DNA of 64,000 bases from Tetrapyrgos nigripes (GCA_013368315.1 JAACJM010000076.1:124001-188000), one strand, 5' to 3'. Shown: positions 34,866-47,790, counted from the first letter of the stretch. The notes: a model not told the origin generated them from the letters alone. A program made the numbers and translations.

Positions 34866-37800
34866 TCAGGCTTGAGCATCGAACTGATTGACCGGAAAAA
34901 TGTCAGTCAGGAAAAACACCCATAGAAATCCATACGTACTTGGATAATCATCGAAGCGGGCCAGGCAGTGATGGAGCCTTGCTGGTCCAGGTACGCCCAT
35001 CGAATGTCATACTGATTGCTGTCCTTGAACCTGCCGGAGACCATCATCATCATCAGTACAGACTCCTTCACTCCAAATGTAGACACAGACCTTTTGAGAG
35101 TCCCAGAATTTCCAGCACCTCTGCGCACATTCGGCAGTTCAAGTACAGCACGAAGCACTTCACCGATTATCTGACAATAGGCATCAGTATGTGAACATGC
35201 ATAGTAAGATACCACTTATACCTTCATCGTCAGGGGCTCTCCCAAACACCTGGAAAGGAACGAAGCCGTTAAGTGATGAAATAAGGAGATGAGTATCCTT
35301 TCTTACTTAGAGATCCTGTCATGAGGAAGACGTGCTTTAGGATCGCGAGAAAGGTTGACTCTGTTAGGGTCTGGGAAGGTTTGCTCCTGAAGTGTAATGC
35401 AGGCATTTTAGCAAGACCACCTGCATGAAAACAGACATACTCACGTTTTGGTGAGCAGAGGCAATATCAAGGAATACTTTAGCGCCCTTCTTAACACTGA
35501 GACCGGAGACAGTTAGGTCTTTCTCGGCAGTTCCTAGAGAATTGATGTAGTCAGTACCTAAACGACTGCACAAGAAAAGGAACTTACTGAAAGCGCCTTG
35601 GAATGGGGGTCCAGTCCTGTCAAAGCTAGCGTCAAATGACATCCACACAAAAAGCTGTAGGCAGCATACTCATAGCCTCTCTAGCGTACTGCTCCATTTT
35701 GTCCTTGCTGGAACCTTGTATGGTTACATGGTGCTCGGAATCCAAGTAGAAGTTGACAACATTGGTCAGAGCTGTATCATCATCGTATTAGTTTCTTTGA
35801 ATGCTCCAAGTACAAAAATAGAGAAGACTTACCAATGGAAAGCTCTACGGACACACCGACCATCAAGGCCAAAATCGTATTGGTCGTTTCGTCCGTGGAA
35901 TGTCCTATTTCTTGGATCCGGTTGACGATGTCGTGCTGTTCGCTCTTCTTCGATTTTCCAAACAGGGAGAATATAGCTTCGAACAGCTGGCAATGATGTT
36001 ACAAGGAAGTCACTGTCAGAAGAACAGTTCGGCGGCGGTATATTCTTCGACTCACTTTACGAAGCCCACCAGAAGACGTTCCAGATTCGATGTAGCCGCA
36101 CAACTTCTCTACGTGAGTTTTGACCTTTTCTTGGAGGAGCATAATCTTTGAGTGCTCGACGTCCAAAAATATGTAACTGTGGATCAAGGATCTCAGTAGG
36201 ACCGCTAAGTCATCAACGCAAGCACTCACGTATAGATGTCGCCCAACATATCATACATCTCAGTCACAGACAGTTGTCCCTCGGAAGACTTTGTTGTCAA
36301 CGAAATACCAGCCTGGCAAGGGGTCAGGAATCAAAGAAGTTCAGTTAGCAGCAGAAGACCGCTCACTAAATCTGCAGCCCAGTGAATAGGGACTGCCTTC
36401 AAAACATCTCGAACAATATCAACCGCTTTGGAGTTGGAAGCACCGGACAGACTGAAAGCCTCATTCTGGATCACCGTACGCGTTCTCTGATAGAAGAATT
36501 CGAGGATCTCCGCTTCTGAATCAGATTGAGTGATAGCTTTCAAGACTTGAGACTCTCGCTCGGGGTCCGAGCCATCGGTGAAGAATCTGAGGAAGGAGGT
36601 CTTAGCTTGAATATGAAACTGATGATAACAACATTATATCTATACCCTTTCCCATTGATGACTTTGTCAGAACGCTTGTGGTATTGAGCCGTGAAATCCG
36701 ACGAAGACAGAATGCCTCCGACTTGGGCGTAGTCGCTAGTTGATACGAAGGGGAACGACATGGGATCTTTCGACAAATCGTACTTGTCTGCAACTTTGAG
36801 GGTTTTCAGGTGTTGGCCCATTGCATCAGGGGTCATTAGCGGGAAAAATGCGTAGGTGCTGTTTTCCTTGAACTGATTTGGAAGGGTCCGCAAGAAAAGA
36901 CGGCCGAGGGTACTGTAAAGAAACGTCTGAGCGTATGGTCCGACTCTATGAATGCGAAGACTCACGATCCAAAGCCAAAGGCATTGGGATCACGCTGACA
37001 GTCAGCAAAACCCCAAGTGGTGAAGTTGAATGGGGTGAAATCCTGCGTGAAGAACCTATCACCTCTGGCTGTTGATTTAGGATAGTTTGATTAGTGCCGA
37101 TAATCTAGGAAGGACTCAAAGACATACTGAGAGCGATAGCATCACTGAGGATAGCACGACTGATGGTGTAGCCTGCAATGCACGGTTTACCAACAACGAT
37201 TTCAATTTCACGGGAAGTACATACCAGGACAAAGACCAGCACCTGCAAAGAGCATTGATATCAGTCAAGACTCGCTCAAGAAGCCGTAAGAGACCATACC
37301 ATCAACCACAGGCTTGGATTCCTCAGCTTGCAAGCCAACATACAGCTCAAGGTTATCAATGTGTCCGTACAGTTTCTCTGCGGCGTCGGCGATCTCGGGA
37401 TCAGGGTTCCACTCTCTGAAAGTGGAATACGCTACAAAATCGGACTCAGCATAGGAAAAAGCACAAACAAGGAGGCTGCTCACTTTTCAATCCCAGAAAC
37501 TAGGTCAAGTTAGCTTGATTACCATGCAATGTACGCGGACTTCAACAGGACTCACCTTTCGGAAGTCATTCAAACTACACACACCCCATCTGCGGCTGTT
37601 TTCGATACCCATTATCTCATGCAATCGCATATTCGCTTTGAAGCATTTCAATGACTGCTTCGTGTTCCAAGAGAATACACGCACCTGGTGTACCCCTAGC
37701 ACGGAAAGCACCTGCAGGTTGGTCCGTTCTATACACCAGGCAGTCAGGAACTAGTTTCAGAAGCGAGTATGAGGTAGGACTAACGCAGTCTTCAACAGGG

Positions 37801-39687
37801 CGGCCAGGTCTTCGTCTTTGAAATAACCATTCTCCTGTCGTTTCATGCTGTACACACCAGCATCAGATACTATCCCTTCAAAGTGAAGTAATCAGACACA
37901 AACCCTCCAAAAGTCCAAGCATGTAGGTCAGTGTCCATGTCCTTGAGCTTGAGAGCGAGTGCTTTGAAGTCAGAGATCTGTAACGTTTCTGGGTCTTTGC
38001 CAAACATTTTTGTGGCCATCTGCGAAATCCACTCTTCGTCATGTTCGCTAGTGGTAGCGTGCCAACGATAGAGACAGTTAAACTGGATTCTTTTCATTTA
38101 TTGTTTGCCCCGGAAGCGAAAGAAGAACCCACCTCGACCGAAACGGCATTACCGCGGCCTCTTTCGAAGAGGGAGTGATCAAGTTTTCTCATTTCCTGGC
38201 AGATGCAATGAGCTCTGACCTATCTGATCGTAGAAGCATAAACTCACCCCAAAAGGATTCAAACTCCAGTTACTACCTTGTCTGACCAGACCAAGGATAC
38301 AAGACAAATAGTCGGAAAAAACAGCAGCCCCAAACCATGCCACATTGATCAAGCGAGCAGTCTGGAACAATTCTTCATCCTGAGCAGCAAGCTTTTCGCC
38401 TGAGAGTTGCGACGGGTCCACGTAATTTCCTCGTTCGTTGATGTCGAACAATTTCTCGGTGATGTACTGCGCGATTAGAAGGGGGGTGAAGACTAATGAG
38501 CACTAGAAGGTAAGACTCGCATCATGATCCGCCTACATTGTGGTTTCTGCAGAAGAGAACCAACAGAACACAAACAGCAGGTGGAAGAAGAAGCAGACGG
38601 TCTTCAGCGAAAACGTCAGGCCACAGCCTACCTCTGCCGTCACGCATGCGGACCTTGTCTTGGTCTTCTTGCGTGCTGCCATACAGCGGGGAAAGGTCGA
38701 CGTAGGAAGACGTATCGTTGACATCAGGTTGTTCGTGGCTAGTACGGAACACACTTGGTACACTCGTCAGATGCTACTTCGCTATGAATACTTTCAGGGC
38801 AATGCACTCACGTGTGGATCACCAAAGCAGCAAATGAAAACATCAGCGAAGACAGTCCTGCTGGGTGCTTTACAAACTAGATGGCGCCACAAGAATCAGC
38901 ATCCTTTACAGTAGAGCATTTGACCGCCGTCCTTACTCCTTCTCGTTTGAGTAAACTTTGTGTGTGAAGACTACGATAAGAAACCATGAGATTGAGGATA
39001 TGGATGAACGTACGTGTCAAATAGAAGTCCTGCGTCGGGAAGCTCGCGTGCTGGTCGTAGATGCGTTTGTTGAACACTTCTAGAGTATGTAGTACCCGAT
39101 TTGCCAAGTTCTGGTTCAGTGACATTGTTCCCAGAGCCGTCTGCGGATCGCCAGGCATATTTTTCTCCTATCACGGTGGATGGGGGATGGGGTAGATCAT
39201 TGTAAACTGAAAATAGAGTTATCAAAGAAGGCCATATATCCACTTAGAGACGAGGACTCACGACGCTGAATGACATCATCCTGCATGAATTTAGATACTT
39301 CCCCTGTGGGATGTTTGGACATATACGACAATCCAAACTCTAACTATCTGCGAGTCAGTGACAGATTAGAGCCAGGATAGCATCATACAAACAGCAAGCT
39401 TGCGGTCGTCAATGCCTTCGGAATGACTTAGGAAATCAATGCCTGCGGACTGTGTTCGTCAGCAAAGAGTGAAAAGCAAGTCGAGGAAACCAAGCTTACC
39501 AGCGCATTGGCGTGGTGGACATTACTGTAGTCCAGTGCACTCTTCGGTGGTTTCGTGTCACCATTTCCGCTAGTTGTGCGTTCCTGCGCAAGGTTCTATC
39601 AGTAGGTGGTCAATGATGAGCTTCAGGTATACTCACAGCTTGGGAGCTTTGACGACTTGAGGAAGGCGAAAGCTTGTTAAGAAACAT
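34866..39687 (-). CDS. Fatty acid dioxygenase-P450 fusion (Ppo / linoleate diol synthase type)
   Basis: Ppo enzymes make oxylipins that act in fungal development: an animal-peroxidase-like domain oxygenates linoleate, and a C-terminal P450 domain isomerises the hydroperoxide. The start is MFLNKLSPSSSRQSSQ. The dioxygenase domain shows the entry segment LPHPPSTVIGEKYAWRSADG, the distal heme His (SSLMFAFAALVIHTVFRTS), DTSSYVDLSPLYGSTQEDQD, and the catalytic Tyr and proximal His in LYRWHATTSEHDEEWI (Tyr codon 38068-38070, His codon 38059-38061). DPEIADAAEKLYGHIDNLEL follows. The P450-like domain has an I-helix region (DETTNTILALMVGVSVELSI) and GLSVKKGAKVFLDIASAHQN, then HDRISKCLGEPL around the heme-ligand Cys (35246-35248). 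That signature lacks the usual Phe and first Gly. About 20 introns are visible. The C-terminus ends IIQFDAQA. Total length is about 1,050 residues, normal for the family. Confidence 0.92.
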
Positions 39688-39992
39688 CAGTGCAAAGGTT
39701 GGGAAGGACGTGTCAAGGAACGTCAGTGAAGTGGGCCTTTTTATGGGCCAGAGGCAATTCAATCCGAATTTTCGATGGAATTGGAGTGCACTGTTCGCCG
39801 TGTTGGGTCAAATTAAGGCGCATATCTCGTCAGAAGGATAAACGTTAACGTAAAATCAGGACAGGGAAAATGCTGCATGATACAAATGACGACGGTACGA
39901 TGGCCATTTTCGGCCTTTAAACGCTTCAAGGAAGCGAAGAAGGATCCAGTAAGTGTAAAAAGGTCCTGCATTCTCATAAGTTATCCATATGA
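39688..39992. other. Promoter of the Ppo gene and 3' end of SEC28
   Basis: About 305 bp between two minus-strand genes. No separate gene is seen. Confidence 0.4.
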
Positions 39993-41085
39993 CTACGCCA
40001 CAGCGGCGACAGCGGGTACTACGAATTTTGCAGCTGCTTCATCAAACAGGTCCGCTTTCTCCGATACGTCTACAACCAACTGATGGGTGGGATGCTCAGT
40101 CTTAAGACGACTGTCGGAGGAGTTAGCCTATAGGAGTCAATTTGAGTTAATAGACCGGTCCACGTACGTCCATAGTTCCTCAGCTTCATCTTTTTTAGAT
40201 GACCCGAGTCCTGTAGCAACAACATAAGCCGCTAATGTTTCCGCGTCGTTCTTTGTTGTTGGAGTGACTCTTCTAGGTCCGACTTCGCTTCCGGGATCTC
40301 ATCCCTGAGAATACGTGTCACACCTCGAGCCGTCAGAATATGAGGTGAAGACAGTGACGGGTTGCCCAATTGTTCGGTGTAGAATGAATTAGTGTTGGAG
40401 TATCCGTCTTTGCCAGTGACAAGTCCAATGTTTGATTCTATGAGTTGAAGGAGGAGGTCATCCTCGGCCCAGCGTTTCGAGCGTTCAAACTCTTTCTTGG
40501 CAAGGTCAGATCGATTGATAGAAAGGTAGATTTGCACAATGACAGCCACGCTATAATAAACAGGGTAAGACACCATCAATAGGTTAGAACGATACATACG
40601 CTTCGAGGTCCTCCGTGTCAGCGCCCAAAGTCTCCAGAGCTTCCTCGATCTCCCCTGCACGCGCGAACGCAGTTCCTGCGAGGACCCTGACGTAGGCTTT
40701 GTTCTTCTCGGTTATTCCATCGGTATCGTCGCCTTCGACCTCAACAGACAGATCTCTCAACTCCTCCAACAAGGATTCTGTTTCTGAAGATCCCTCTCCT
40801 TCTATATAGCGAGCGAGTGCGACGACGGCTTTGAGTGCGACATTTGTGGTCTCTGCAGGGACAATGCTAATGGCTGCCTCTGGATTATGAAGAGCGATAT
40901 GAGAACGTGCTTGATATAACAGTATGGGCGCGTAGTCTGAAGATGAGGGGTCTGGCAAGGTCAAATTGACAAGAGACTGGTATGCTCCTGAAGGACGCGT
41001 CAGAAGGCGAACACAAGGTGATCTCAGATGTGGTGTTACCCAGAATGAACTGCTGCTTGACCATGTAGAGCTCTGAAGAGTCCAT
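39993..41085 (-). CDS. SEC28: Coatomer subunit epsilon (epsilon-COP)
   Basis: Epsilon-COP stabilises alpha-COP in the COPI coat that returns vesicles from Golgi to ER. Translation begins MDSSELYMVKQQFILGAYQS, the typical N-terminus. TPR-like helical repeats follow: YQARSHIALHNPEAAISIVP, VRVLAGTAFARAGEIEEALE, AVIVQIYLSINRSDLAKKEF and RSKRWAEDDLLLQLIESNIG. The C-terminal part carries ILTARGVTRILRDEIPEAKS with LEESLQQ and the end DLFDEAAAKFVVPAVAAVA, with TAG at 39993-39995. Five or so introns are visible. Length is about 295 residues, as expected. It shares a very short bidirectional promoter with the next gene. Confidence 0.93.
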
Positions 41086-41186
41086 GGTGTATACTGTGTG
41101 GAAGTGAAGAATATGATAATGGAAGTGAAGATGTCTGCGATACACGTGGCGCGTCGAATTCTGTATGCCCATTTCTTTGAATTCTC
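41086..41186. promoter_or_regulatory. Compact bidirectional promoter (SEC28 / coiled-coil gene)
   Basis: Only about 100 bp separate the start codons of SEC28 (minus, 41085) and the coiled-coil gene (plus, 41187). Transcription start sites must lie within or overlap this interval. I see no clear TATA box. Confidence 0.5.
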
Positions 41187-44100
41187 ATGGTCGACCATGT
41201 CGAAGCATACAGCCTGGACGACGAACACCCCCTTTCTCTCGAGATTTCAAGCCTAAAGGAGACCGTAATTCGCTTCCAGGCAGGAGTTCTTTCATAGCTA
41301 CCTTACTTCGCAAGTCTAACGAATTTACAGGATGAAGCCTATAACTCTTCGGTCAAGGTACCTAGTCGCATATGAACCTTGCAAATACCTTCTCATGGTT
41401 CTGCTCAGTTACAACGATTCTATCTTGATACTTCTGTTCTCAATGACCGGGTACTACAAGTCGAGCGACAAAATGAAATACTAAGGCAAGGCAAGACCAA
41501 CTATCTCCCTATTACACGTCTGCTTAACAAGAATTTAGGCAAGAGGTGGCGGTTTTAAGGGCCCATCCTCACCCAGATTCCTCATCACAGTCCCACCCAG
41601 CAGTTTTACAATCACAGCAGTTAACCCTGTCCCTTCGTCGTCTCTCGGACAAACTTTCGTTAACAGAGGACACTCTTTTGGAACGAACAACAGAACTCGC
41701 ACATGCCCATAATGAAACAGCCAAACTACAAGCTTCACTGCAGGCCTTGTCTGTATCTGCACAGCAGGAAAGAGACGGAGAAGAGCAAATGAAAGTTAGA
41801 GAACGTGAACTAGAGCAGAGAATTTGGGAGCTGGAGGAAGAGGCCAAGATGTCGGATCTGGTTGTGAACGAGTATGCGGATCTGGTGCGCTCTTTAGAAG
41901 GAAGAAGCAGCGCGAATAAACTACACCCCGAGACGAATGGCAGTCCCACCTTCGCAGGATCACTTTCAGAGGGGAAGCTTGGACTGCACAAGCTCTTTGT
42001 GGAATTCTCAGAGGAAACGGAGAAGTTACAGGCAGAAATTCATCGATTACAAGGTGCACTTGCAGCGTCAGAAGAACGATGCGAAGCCGAGAAGCAGGCT
42101 GCTGCAGTTGATCGTGTGTCCCTCGCTAGATGCCAGCACGAGCTGGACATGTTGAAGACCGAGGATAGATCTGCAGCACAGATGGTTTCACGATATATGT
42201 ACGCATTTTTTTCTAGGTCATTCTTGATTGTTTCTAATCTGGTCTTCTCAGGAAGTTTTCTCAGTCTTCCACAAACGCGCTTCAAGAATCCCTGTCCACA
42301 CTGAAGACTCGACACGCGGCAACCATTGATACTCTCTCCTCCCAGCTTTCTGCTCTCGCAACTCATCTGCATACGACCCAGACCACCGTGGATAAACTTC
42401 GCTTTAATTGCGACGAGCTTGGAAGGGACATTTTACGCGAATCCTTTGGTCGTCGCCGAGAAATCGCCCTTCGCCTACGACTGGTCGCTCGGGAAGAGAT
42501 AATGTTTGAAGGGCTGGGGAGATGGGTTCGCAGAGCTCAAGAAGCTCTTGAGAAGGATCAGGACACGCAACTTCATGTATTAGAGGCCATGCTGGCGGAT
42601 GTTCGGGCACTGTTGACCGTACTTGACGGCCCGCAACCTGGTGATGGATCATTTGGGAGGATAATTGCCGCAGAGTCCGCCGTCAAAACCTTGAACGAGG
42701 AGTTGCATAAACAGACCTCTCGGAGACTGGAGCTCGAAAGTTTGGTTGGTTACAGCGAAGAACTTTCGGACGACTGCAGGCAGAACCAGTCAAAGGAGAA
42801 GGACGGCCAGGTCTTAGTCTCCACAAATCCCGTTCAGAGTGCTGCAACCATCGACGATGGTGCTACCGCTACGATTGAAGAGCAGGTTGAGCCTGATGTC
42901 GAAAAAGAGCCGCCAGTTTCACATATCATTGATGGTGCTACCGCTACGATTGAAGAGCAGGTTGAGCCTGACGTCGAAAAGGAGCCGCCAGTTTCACATA
43001 TCATTGATGGTGCTACCGCTACGATTGAAGAGCAGGTTGAGCCTGACGTCGAAAAGGAGCCGCCTGTTGTTTCACATATCATTGATGGTGCTATCGCTAC
43101 GATTGAAAAGCAGGTTGAGCCTGACGTTGAAAAGGAACCGCCAGTTTCACATATTATTTCTGATATCGCTCAACATTCTCCTGCAATCCCAGTCGTATCT
43201 GTCCCTCATCAAGACGAAGCTGCACCAATTCCTGCTTTAATTGCAGACACCGACGTCTGCTCCGCCACAAACTCCGAACCTGATAGTCATGACAATACCC
43301 ATGGGCCGGTGTTTGATAGGAGTGGTTCAAATGAACTCGCATCGCCTGCCAAACCCGATGCCACTTCAACCTCAGATACGCCTCTCGTTAATTTCCCGGC
43401 CCCTGTAGGGTTCCCGTCGATAGAAACACCGGATAAACACGATGAAGCACACACCGACATTTCTCCTTCACCACCTGAAACTCATAGTCATCCACTTTTG
43501 GAAGAGTTGGCTGAAGTTAGTCACCGGTACGATGAGATACAACGAGCTTTCCGAGATTGTCATTTGGCTCTGCAAGATCTCAAGCAATCTACTTTACTAG
43601 ATCACGACTCGTCATCGTCACATACAATCAATGGATTTCCTACCCAACTCTTCCAGACTGCCGTTGAACGTCTAGACGACTTCACCGAAGATGCTCGCGT
43701 AGAGCTCGAGATACAAATAGCGGATGAAGCCCTGCGGGTACAAGGATTCGAAACTATGCTTTCCATCTCTGATGTCCTCATACCAGCATCAGGCCCCAGC
43801 ATAGTACCGTCCGACTCAGTCCCTAGTATGCCCGAACTAGAGTCACAAATCCAAGCATTCATCTCTGGCACCGATTCAAGCGTACAGAAGGTACAGCAAA
43901 GCCTTTCTCGCAAATTAGTCGACATTCAGAACGACATTGCAATCCTCAAACGAGCTCTCCATGACCCTGACCTTTCACCAACGATTCCTTCTCCGACGAC
44001 GCCCACTGCCGGAAGCAGTGCTGGTGGGTGGACAGCGTGGATACGAAACCCTCCCTCAAGGTCGATCAACCCAGCCCCAGTACCAGCTTTTGGGAATGTT

Positions 44101-44469
44101 ATGACCGGCTCGAGGCTCAGGCACGCCTCATCCTTCAATGGCATAGCACATGGAAGAAAATCATCGACTTCGGCGGAAGATACTGCTTTTACCAGTGGCG
44201 ATGCGTTTGCGAACCTGGGGTTGAAGATTGCGATGCCAACGTTGAGGCCTTCAGTGTCCGCACCGAGTAGCTCAGTGCAGCGTGGCCCAAGAACGAGGAC
44301 TGTTTCAACAATGTACATGTTGGGACTGGGTTCGTCGAGGAGCTCGAGTGGGGCCTTTAATCCTTCTAATACAGCTTCCCCTCAACGGAGACCGTCAACA
44401 CCACTGAGTAGTGGTACCACCCACGAGACGGAAGGGAACCACGACGAGAACGCTAGTGACGTAGAATAG
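41187..44469 (+). CDS. Large coiled-coil protein with internal 25-residue repeats
   Basis: I do not recognise a named family. The start MVDHVEAYSLDDEHPLSLEI is followed by small exons (LKETVIRFQ, DEAYNSS), then long heptad-rich coiled coils (LRRLSDKLSLTEDTLLERTT; QQERDGEEQMKVRERELEQR; FVEFSEETEKLQAEIHRLQG; ALEKDQDTQLHVLEAMLADV). Four near-identical repeats of DGATATIEEQVEPDVEKEPP plus VSHII occupy 42856-43158. A Pro/Ser/Asp-rich disordered region follows, then another coil (HRYDEIQRAFRDCHLALQDL; VQQSLSRKLVDIQNDIAILK), and a Ser-rich tail. Coding length is about 1,000 residues. There is no signal peptide or membrane segment. A role as a cytoskeletal or spindle-pole scaffold is possible but unproven. 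Confidence 0.75.
42856..43158 (+). repeat. In-frame tandem repeat, four units of 75-78 bp
   Basis: Units begin at 42856, 42931, 43006 and 43084. The first two and the last are 75 bp; the third has one extra codon (Val) and is 78 bp. The repeats differ by only a few substitutions, for example GAT/GAC in Asp and Glu-to-Lys (EEQ to EKQ) in unit 4. This points to recent expansion by slippage or unequal exchange, and copy number may vary between strains. Confidence 0.95.
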
Positions 44470-44764
44470 AAATTTACCTAGTATCGAATGATATGTAGTC
44501 ATCGAAGTTCTATTAATAATTCGTTATGTATTTTTCAATTGCAACATGCACAGTTTTTCAGTTTGCTATGCAGGTCCTCCTCTGGAGTGTCTGGGTTGAC
44601 GTCAACCGTTGTTCGTACTTTCAATTCATCAACTACCTGTGCATCCCGTGAAGCTGTGCTCTAGCTTCGATATAAGTATATCTGGTTCTACCATGTCATC
44701 CATGTCAACGGATATCTAGCTGGTCTAGATTCCGAAATATCTTCAACTTCTTAACTATCTCTTC

Positions 44765-46507
44765 ATGACTGGTGCGTCACCCATACGTTTTTGAACAAAG
44801 TACTGCACTAAAAGACCGCAGTCACGACCTCTAATGTTGATCTTATCGACCAAGAAATCACCCAACATCAAAATACCATCAGAGAACTCAAGTTTCACCG
44901 AAATACCTTTGCTCCAATAAACCAACTTCCAGCAGAGATACTGTGCAAGATTTTTATGCTATGCATAACCCCCAACGAGCACTACGCACGTACATATCGC
45001 GATTCCCTCCGTTGGTCTTGGATCAAGGTTTCACACATATGCCAATATTGGCGTTCAGTTGCGCTGAGCTGTCCGTCGTTGTGGAGTCGGCCCGACTTTT
45101 TGAAGCCTGCTTGGGTACCACAGATGCTCCAACGCTCAAAAATGGCCCTGCTTACCGTCGTCCTGACCGACAATTGGATCACACCAAAGAGTTTGGACAG
45201 TATCATTGCTGCTCTCCAACATCTAGATCGCACCAGGGAGCTCACCTTGTCTATGTCAAGAGAGCATTTCGAAAAGCTGCTTCCAGGCATCAACCAAGCA
45301 GCCCCTTACCTGCAGACCCTATCGCTTGACGCAAGCTTTGCCAACTACAGAAAGGAACCCGGCGTGTCACTTCCAGAAGACTTTATGAAAGGCGACACAC
45401 CCCGTCTTTCTCGTCTCGAACTGAAAGACTGTTATCTTCCCTGGGAGTCGTCTTTACTGAAGAACCTGACGTTTCTCAAACTCCACCATCTTTCAACTAC
45501 ACCTTCACCATCCTTGCGACAGCTAATGGAGATTCTCAATCGCATGCCCGCTCTGGAGCTGCTTGACTTGAAGAACGTCTTGCCCACCGATTCAACCATT
45601 GTTCCATCGCTATACGTCACTCTCCCGCGATTACGCATGATACGACTGGATGGGGAGGCAGCTGGCTGTGCCAACGTACTGAACCATCTGTCTTTTCCTT
45701 CGACTGCTGCCATGCAGCTGTTATGTGGTATGGGGAATAGAGACGACAGCCTAGCCCTGATATTATCATCACTTGCAGAGATCTGCAGTCACTTTTCGAC
45801 CTACCGTGTATACTCTATGAGTGTGTCTTGCACGCGTTTCGGCGTCATCATTGACATGGGAACCACACCTCTGAAGTCGGGTCATGCCCAACCATGGTTA
45901 CTTCTATCCATGCAATGGCCAATTGACAAAAATCCCTCACGAATGGAAGCAGTGCGCGAAACGTGCCGGATCCTGCCTCCTCTAACACATCTTCGTACAT
46001 TGACTTTGCAGGATATGCCTAAAGGATTCGGTTTAGAGTTCCTGGAGCCCCTTCACCACGTTAACTCGCTTGAAGTTACAGGAACATGTACACGAGACGT
46101 TCTTTATGCTTTGATGGCTTGCGAAGATGATCGGGTGGCTTTACTGCCTTTCCTGCGTTGCATGATTCTCAGAGATGTGGATTTTGAGGATAATAGCAGC
46201 GTAGAAGAGGGGTTGATTGACGTGTTGAGGGATTGCCTTATGACCCGGTATGAAAATACCTTCACTGAATCATTTTCTGTTTCTGACGACTCCTTTCTTC
46301 TTCTATCTTCGATTCAGCTATGAACATAAGGCTGAGGTGCGTCAGCTGCGTTTGATGAACTGCTTGCGCCTGGATATGATGGATGTTCGACTTTTCAACG
46401 AAATCGTTGTCGATATTGACTGGGATAAGAGGGAGCTTGGGTTTGATGATACGGATTCTGAATTCGATGTCGACACGGACCCTGAGTTTTACTACCTCGG
46501 GCGGTAG
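44765..46507 (+). CDS. F-box protein with divergent leucine-rich body
   Basis: F-box proteins are substrate adaptors of SCF ubiquitin ligases. The first exon is only ATGACTG; the intron (GTGCGT...CCGCAG) joins it to VTTSNVDLIDQEITQHQNTI. The F-box then reads PINQLPAEILCKIFMLCITP with ISHICQYWRSVALSCPSLWS, the typical agaricomycete form. The body contains leucine-rich-like segments (LSRLELKDCYLPWESSLLKN, LEILNRMPALELLDLKNV-like, THLRTLTLQDMPKGFGLEFL). A late intron near 46,249-46,315 joins CLMTR to FSYEHKAEV, and the C-terminus is acidic (DDTDSEFDVDTDPEFYYLGR). Length is about 500 residues. Such genes are highly expanded in Agaricomycetes, so the target cannot be guessed. Confidence 0.85.
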
Positions 46508-46896
46508 ACATTCGTATACGCTACTTGTAGTAGTTTACTCTAATACTCTAATTCTTTCGCATTGTATATGGTGAACACGGCCAGTTGCTCCCAGCGCTAT
46601 ATTGCCACCCGAGACGAGAGTCACCGCTGACGCGCTGAGTCGGGTTCGGAATTCTGAAGGAAGTTCGGTCAGTATCAGTGGAGCTACGCAAATCGTTCAA
46701 ACTCGTAGTATTTCATCGCCACGCCAGTCGTAAGCAATTTCAAGTTAATTGAGGGCTTTACTGCCGACTTAGTCCGGCCCTTCGTCGGCTGCGGATTATC
46801 TTCATCAACTCCCAAGCCGGGCTGTGGCCCCCTGCTTCATAGCGGCGCCACTGGCCCACTGCCATAACTATTGCCGTTACCGTTGCCATTGCCAAG

Positions 46897-47062
46897 CTGA
46901 TCACAGCACCATGTACAAGTCCTAGAGACCTTCGTCGGAGCAATTCCGACCTCGACCAACTAAAGCCAGATTTCAAGGCATAGCGAGGATGTTGTTTTAA
47001 GTTTCACGTCTGGTTTTATCAAAAATTTGCTGCTTCCGTCTGCTTCCTCGGGAGGACCACCA
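46897..47062 (+). repeat. Dispersed repeat, copy A
   Basis: Pairs with 48767-48957. Shared anchor blocks in the same order are CTGATCAC...CAGCACCAT, GACCTTCGTCGGAGCAATTC, CAGATTTCAA, AGGATGTT, GCTTCC and GGACCACCA. The copies are clearly related but diverged by substitutions and small indels. The element class is not recognised. Confidence 0.8.
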
Positions 47063-47790
47063 GAACGGCGGGTGAAAACGGCCAGCTGCTCCCAGTGGAG
47101 GGCGGCATTTGCGGTTGGGCTGATGGCCCATGACATAAGCGCATAGCCACCTCAGAACCTGTCCGCCCCCGTCCGCCCACCATCCTCCCCGTCGTATGCC
47201 AGTAGATGGCCACGAATCGCGGCTATTCTGCGATTAAAAGATGATATGTACATTGTAAAGACTATAGGATACTATCATACCAATAATACCCATTTTTACG
47301 AGGTTTTTTTGCGGGAGAGTCGTGACAGTTTCGCGTGACATAACGCGTTAGTCACGGTAATTAACCAAACGTCGCGCGGAAAACTATTTCCTAAAAATCA
47401 CGCGTCAGATCTCCTATCTCCTCCTGCGAATCTCCTTTCCTTTCAGACACCATCATTATATAGTTTCCACTGTTCAGTCTCCCTAGAAGTGTATCCCCTC
47501 GAATGGACATATTCCAGATAAATTTTTGTAGCTGCCCTTTATCTGTAACGTCGCATAGTCATATTCAAATAGAATCATCTTGAGCAGGTCGTGGTCAGAG
47601 GGAATCAGGAATATCAAAGATTTGAAGGAATTAGATTTTGTATTTTCTAGTATACTCCAAAACAAGAGAAACCCCACGACCACGTACTCGAGAAGAAAGT
47701 ATTTAGTGTGATCTACTCCCCAGTTAGACCAAAAAGTAGATTGGTTATATTGGTCAAGATAATCCTGAAATTTGCCTCTGGACTACTTCA

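Noticed and set aside
42834..43240. Repeat-containing antisense and alternate-frame open frames over the coiled-coil repeats
   Set aside because: They are shadows of the 75-bp in-frame repeat and inherit its periodicity.
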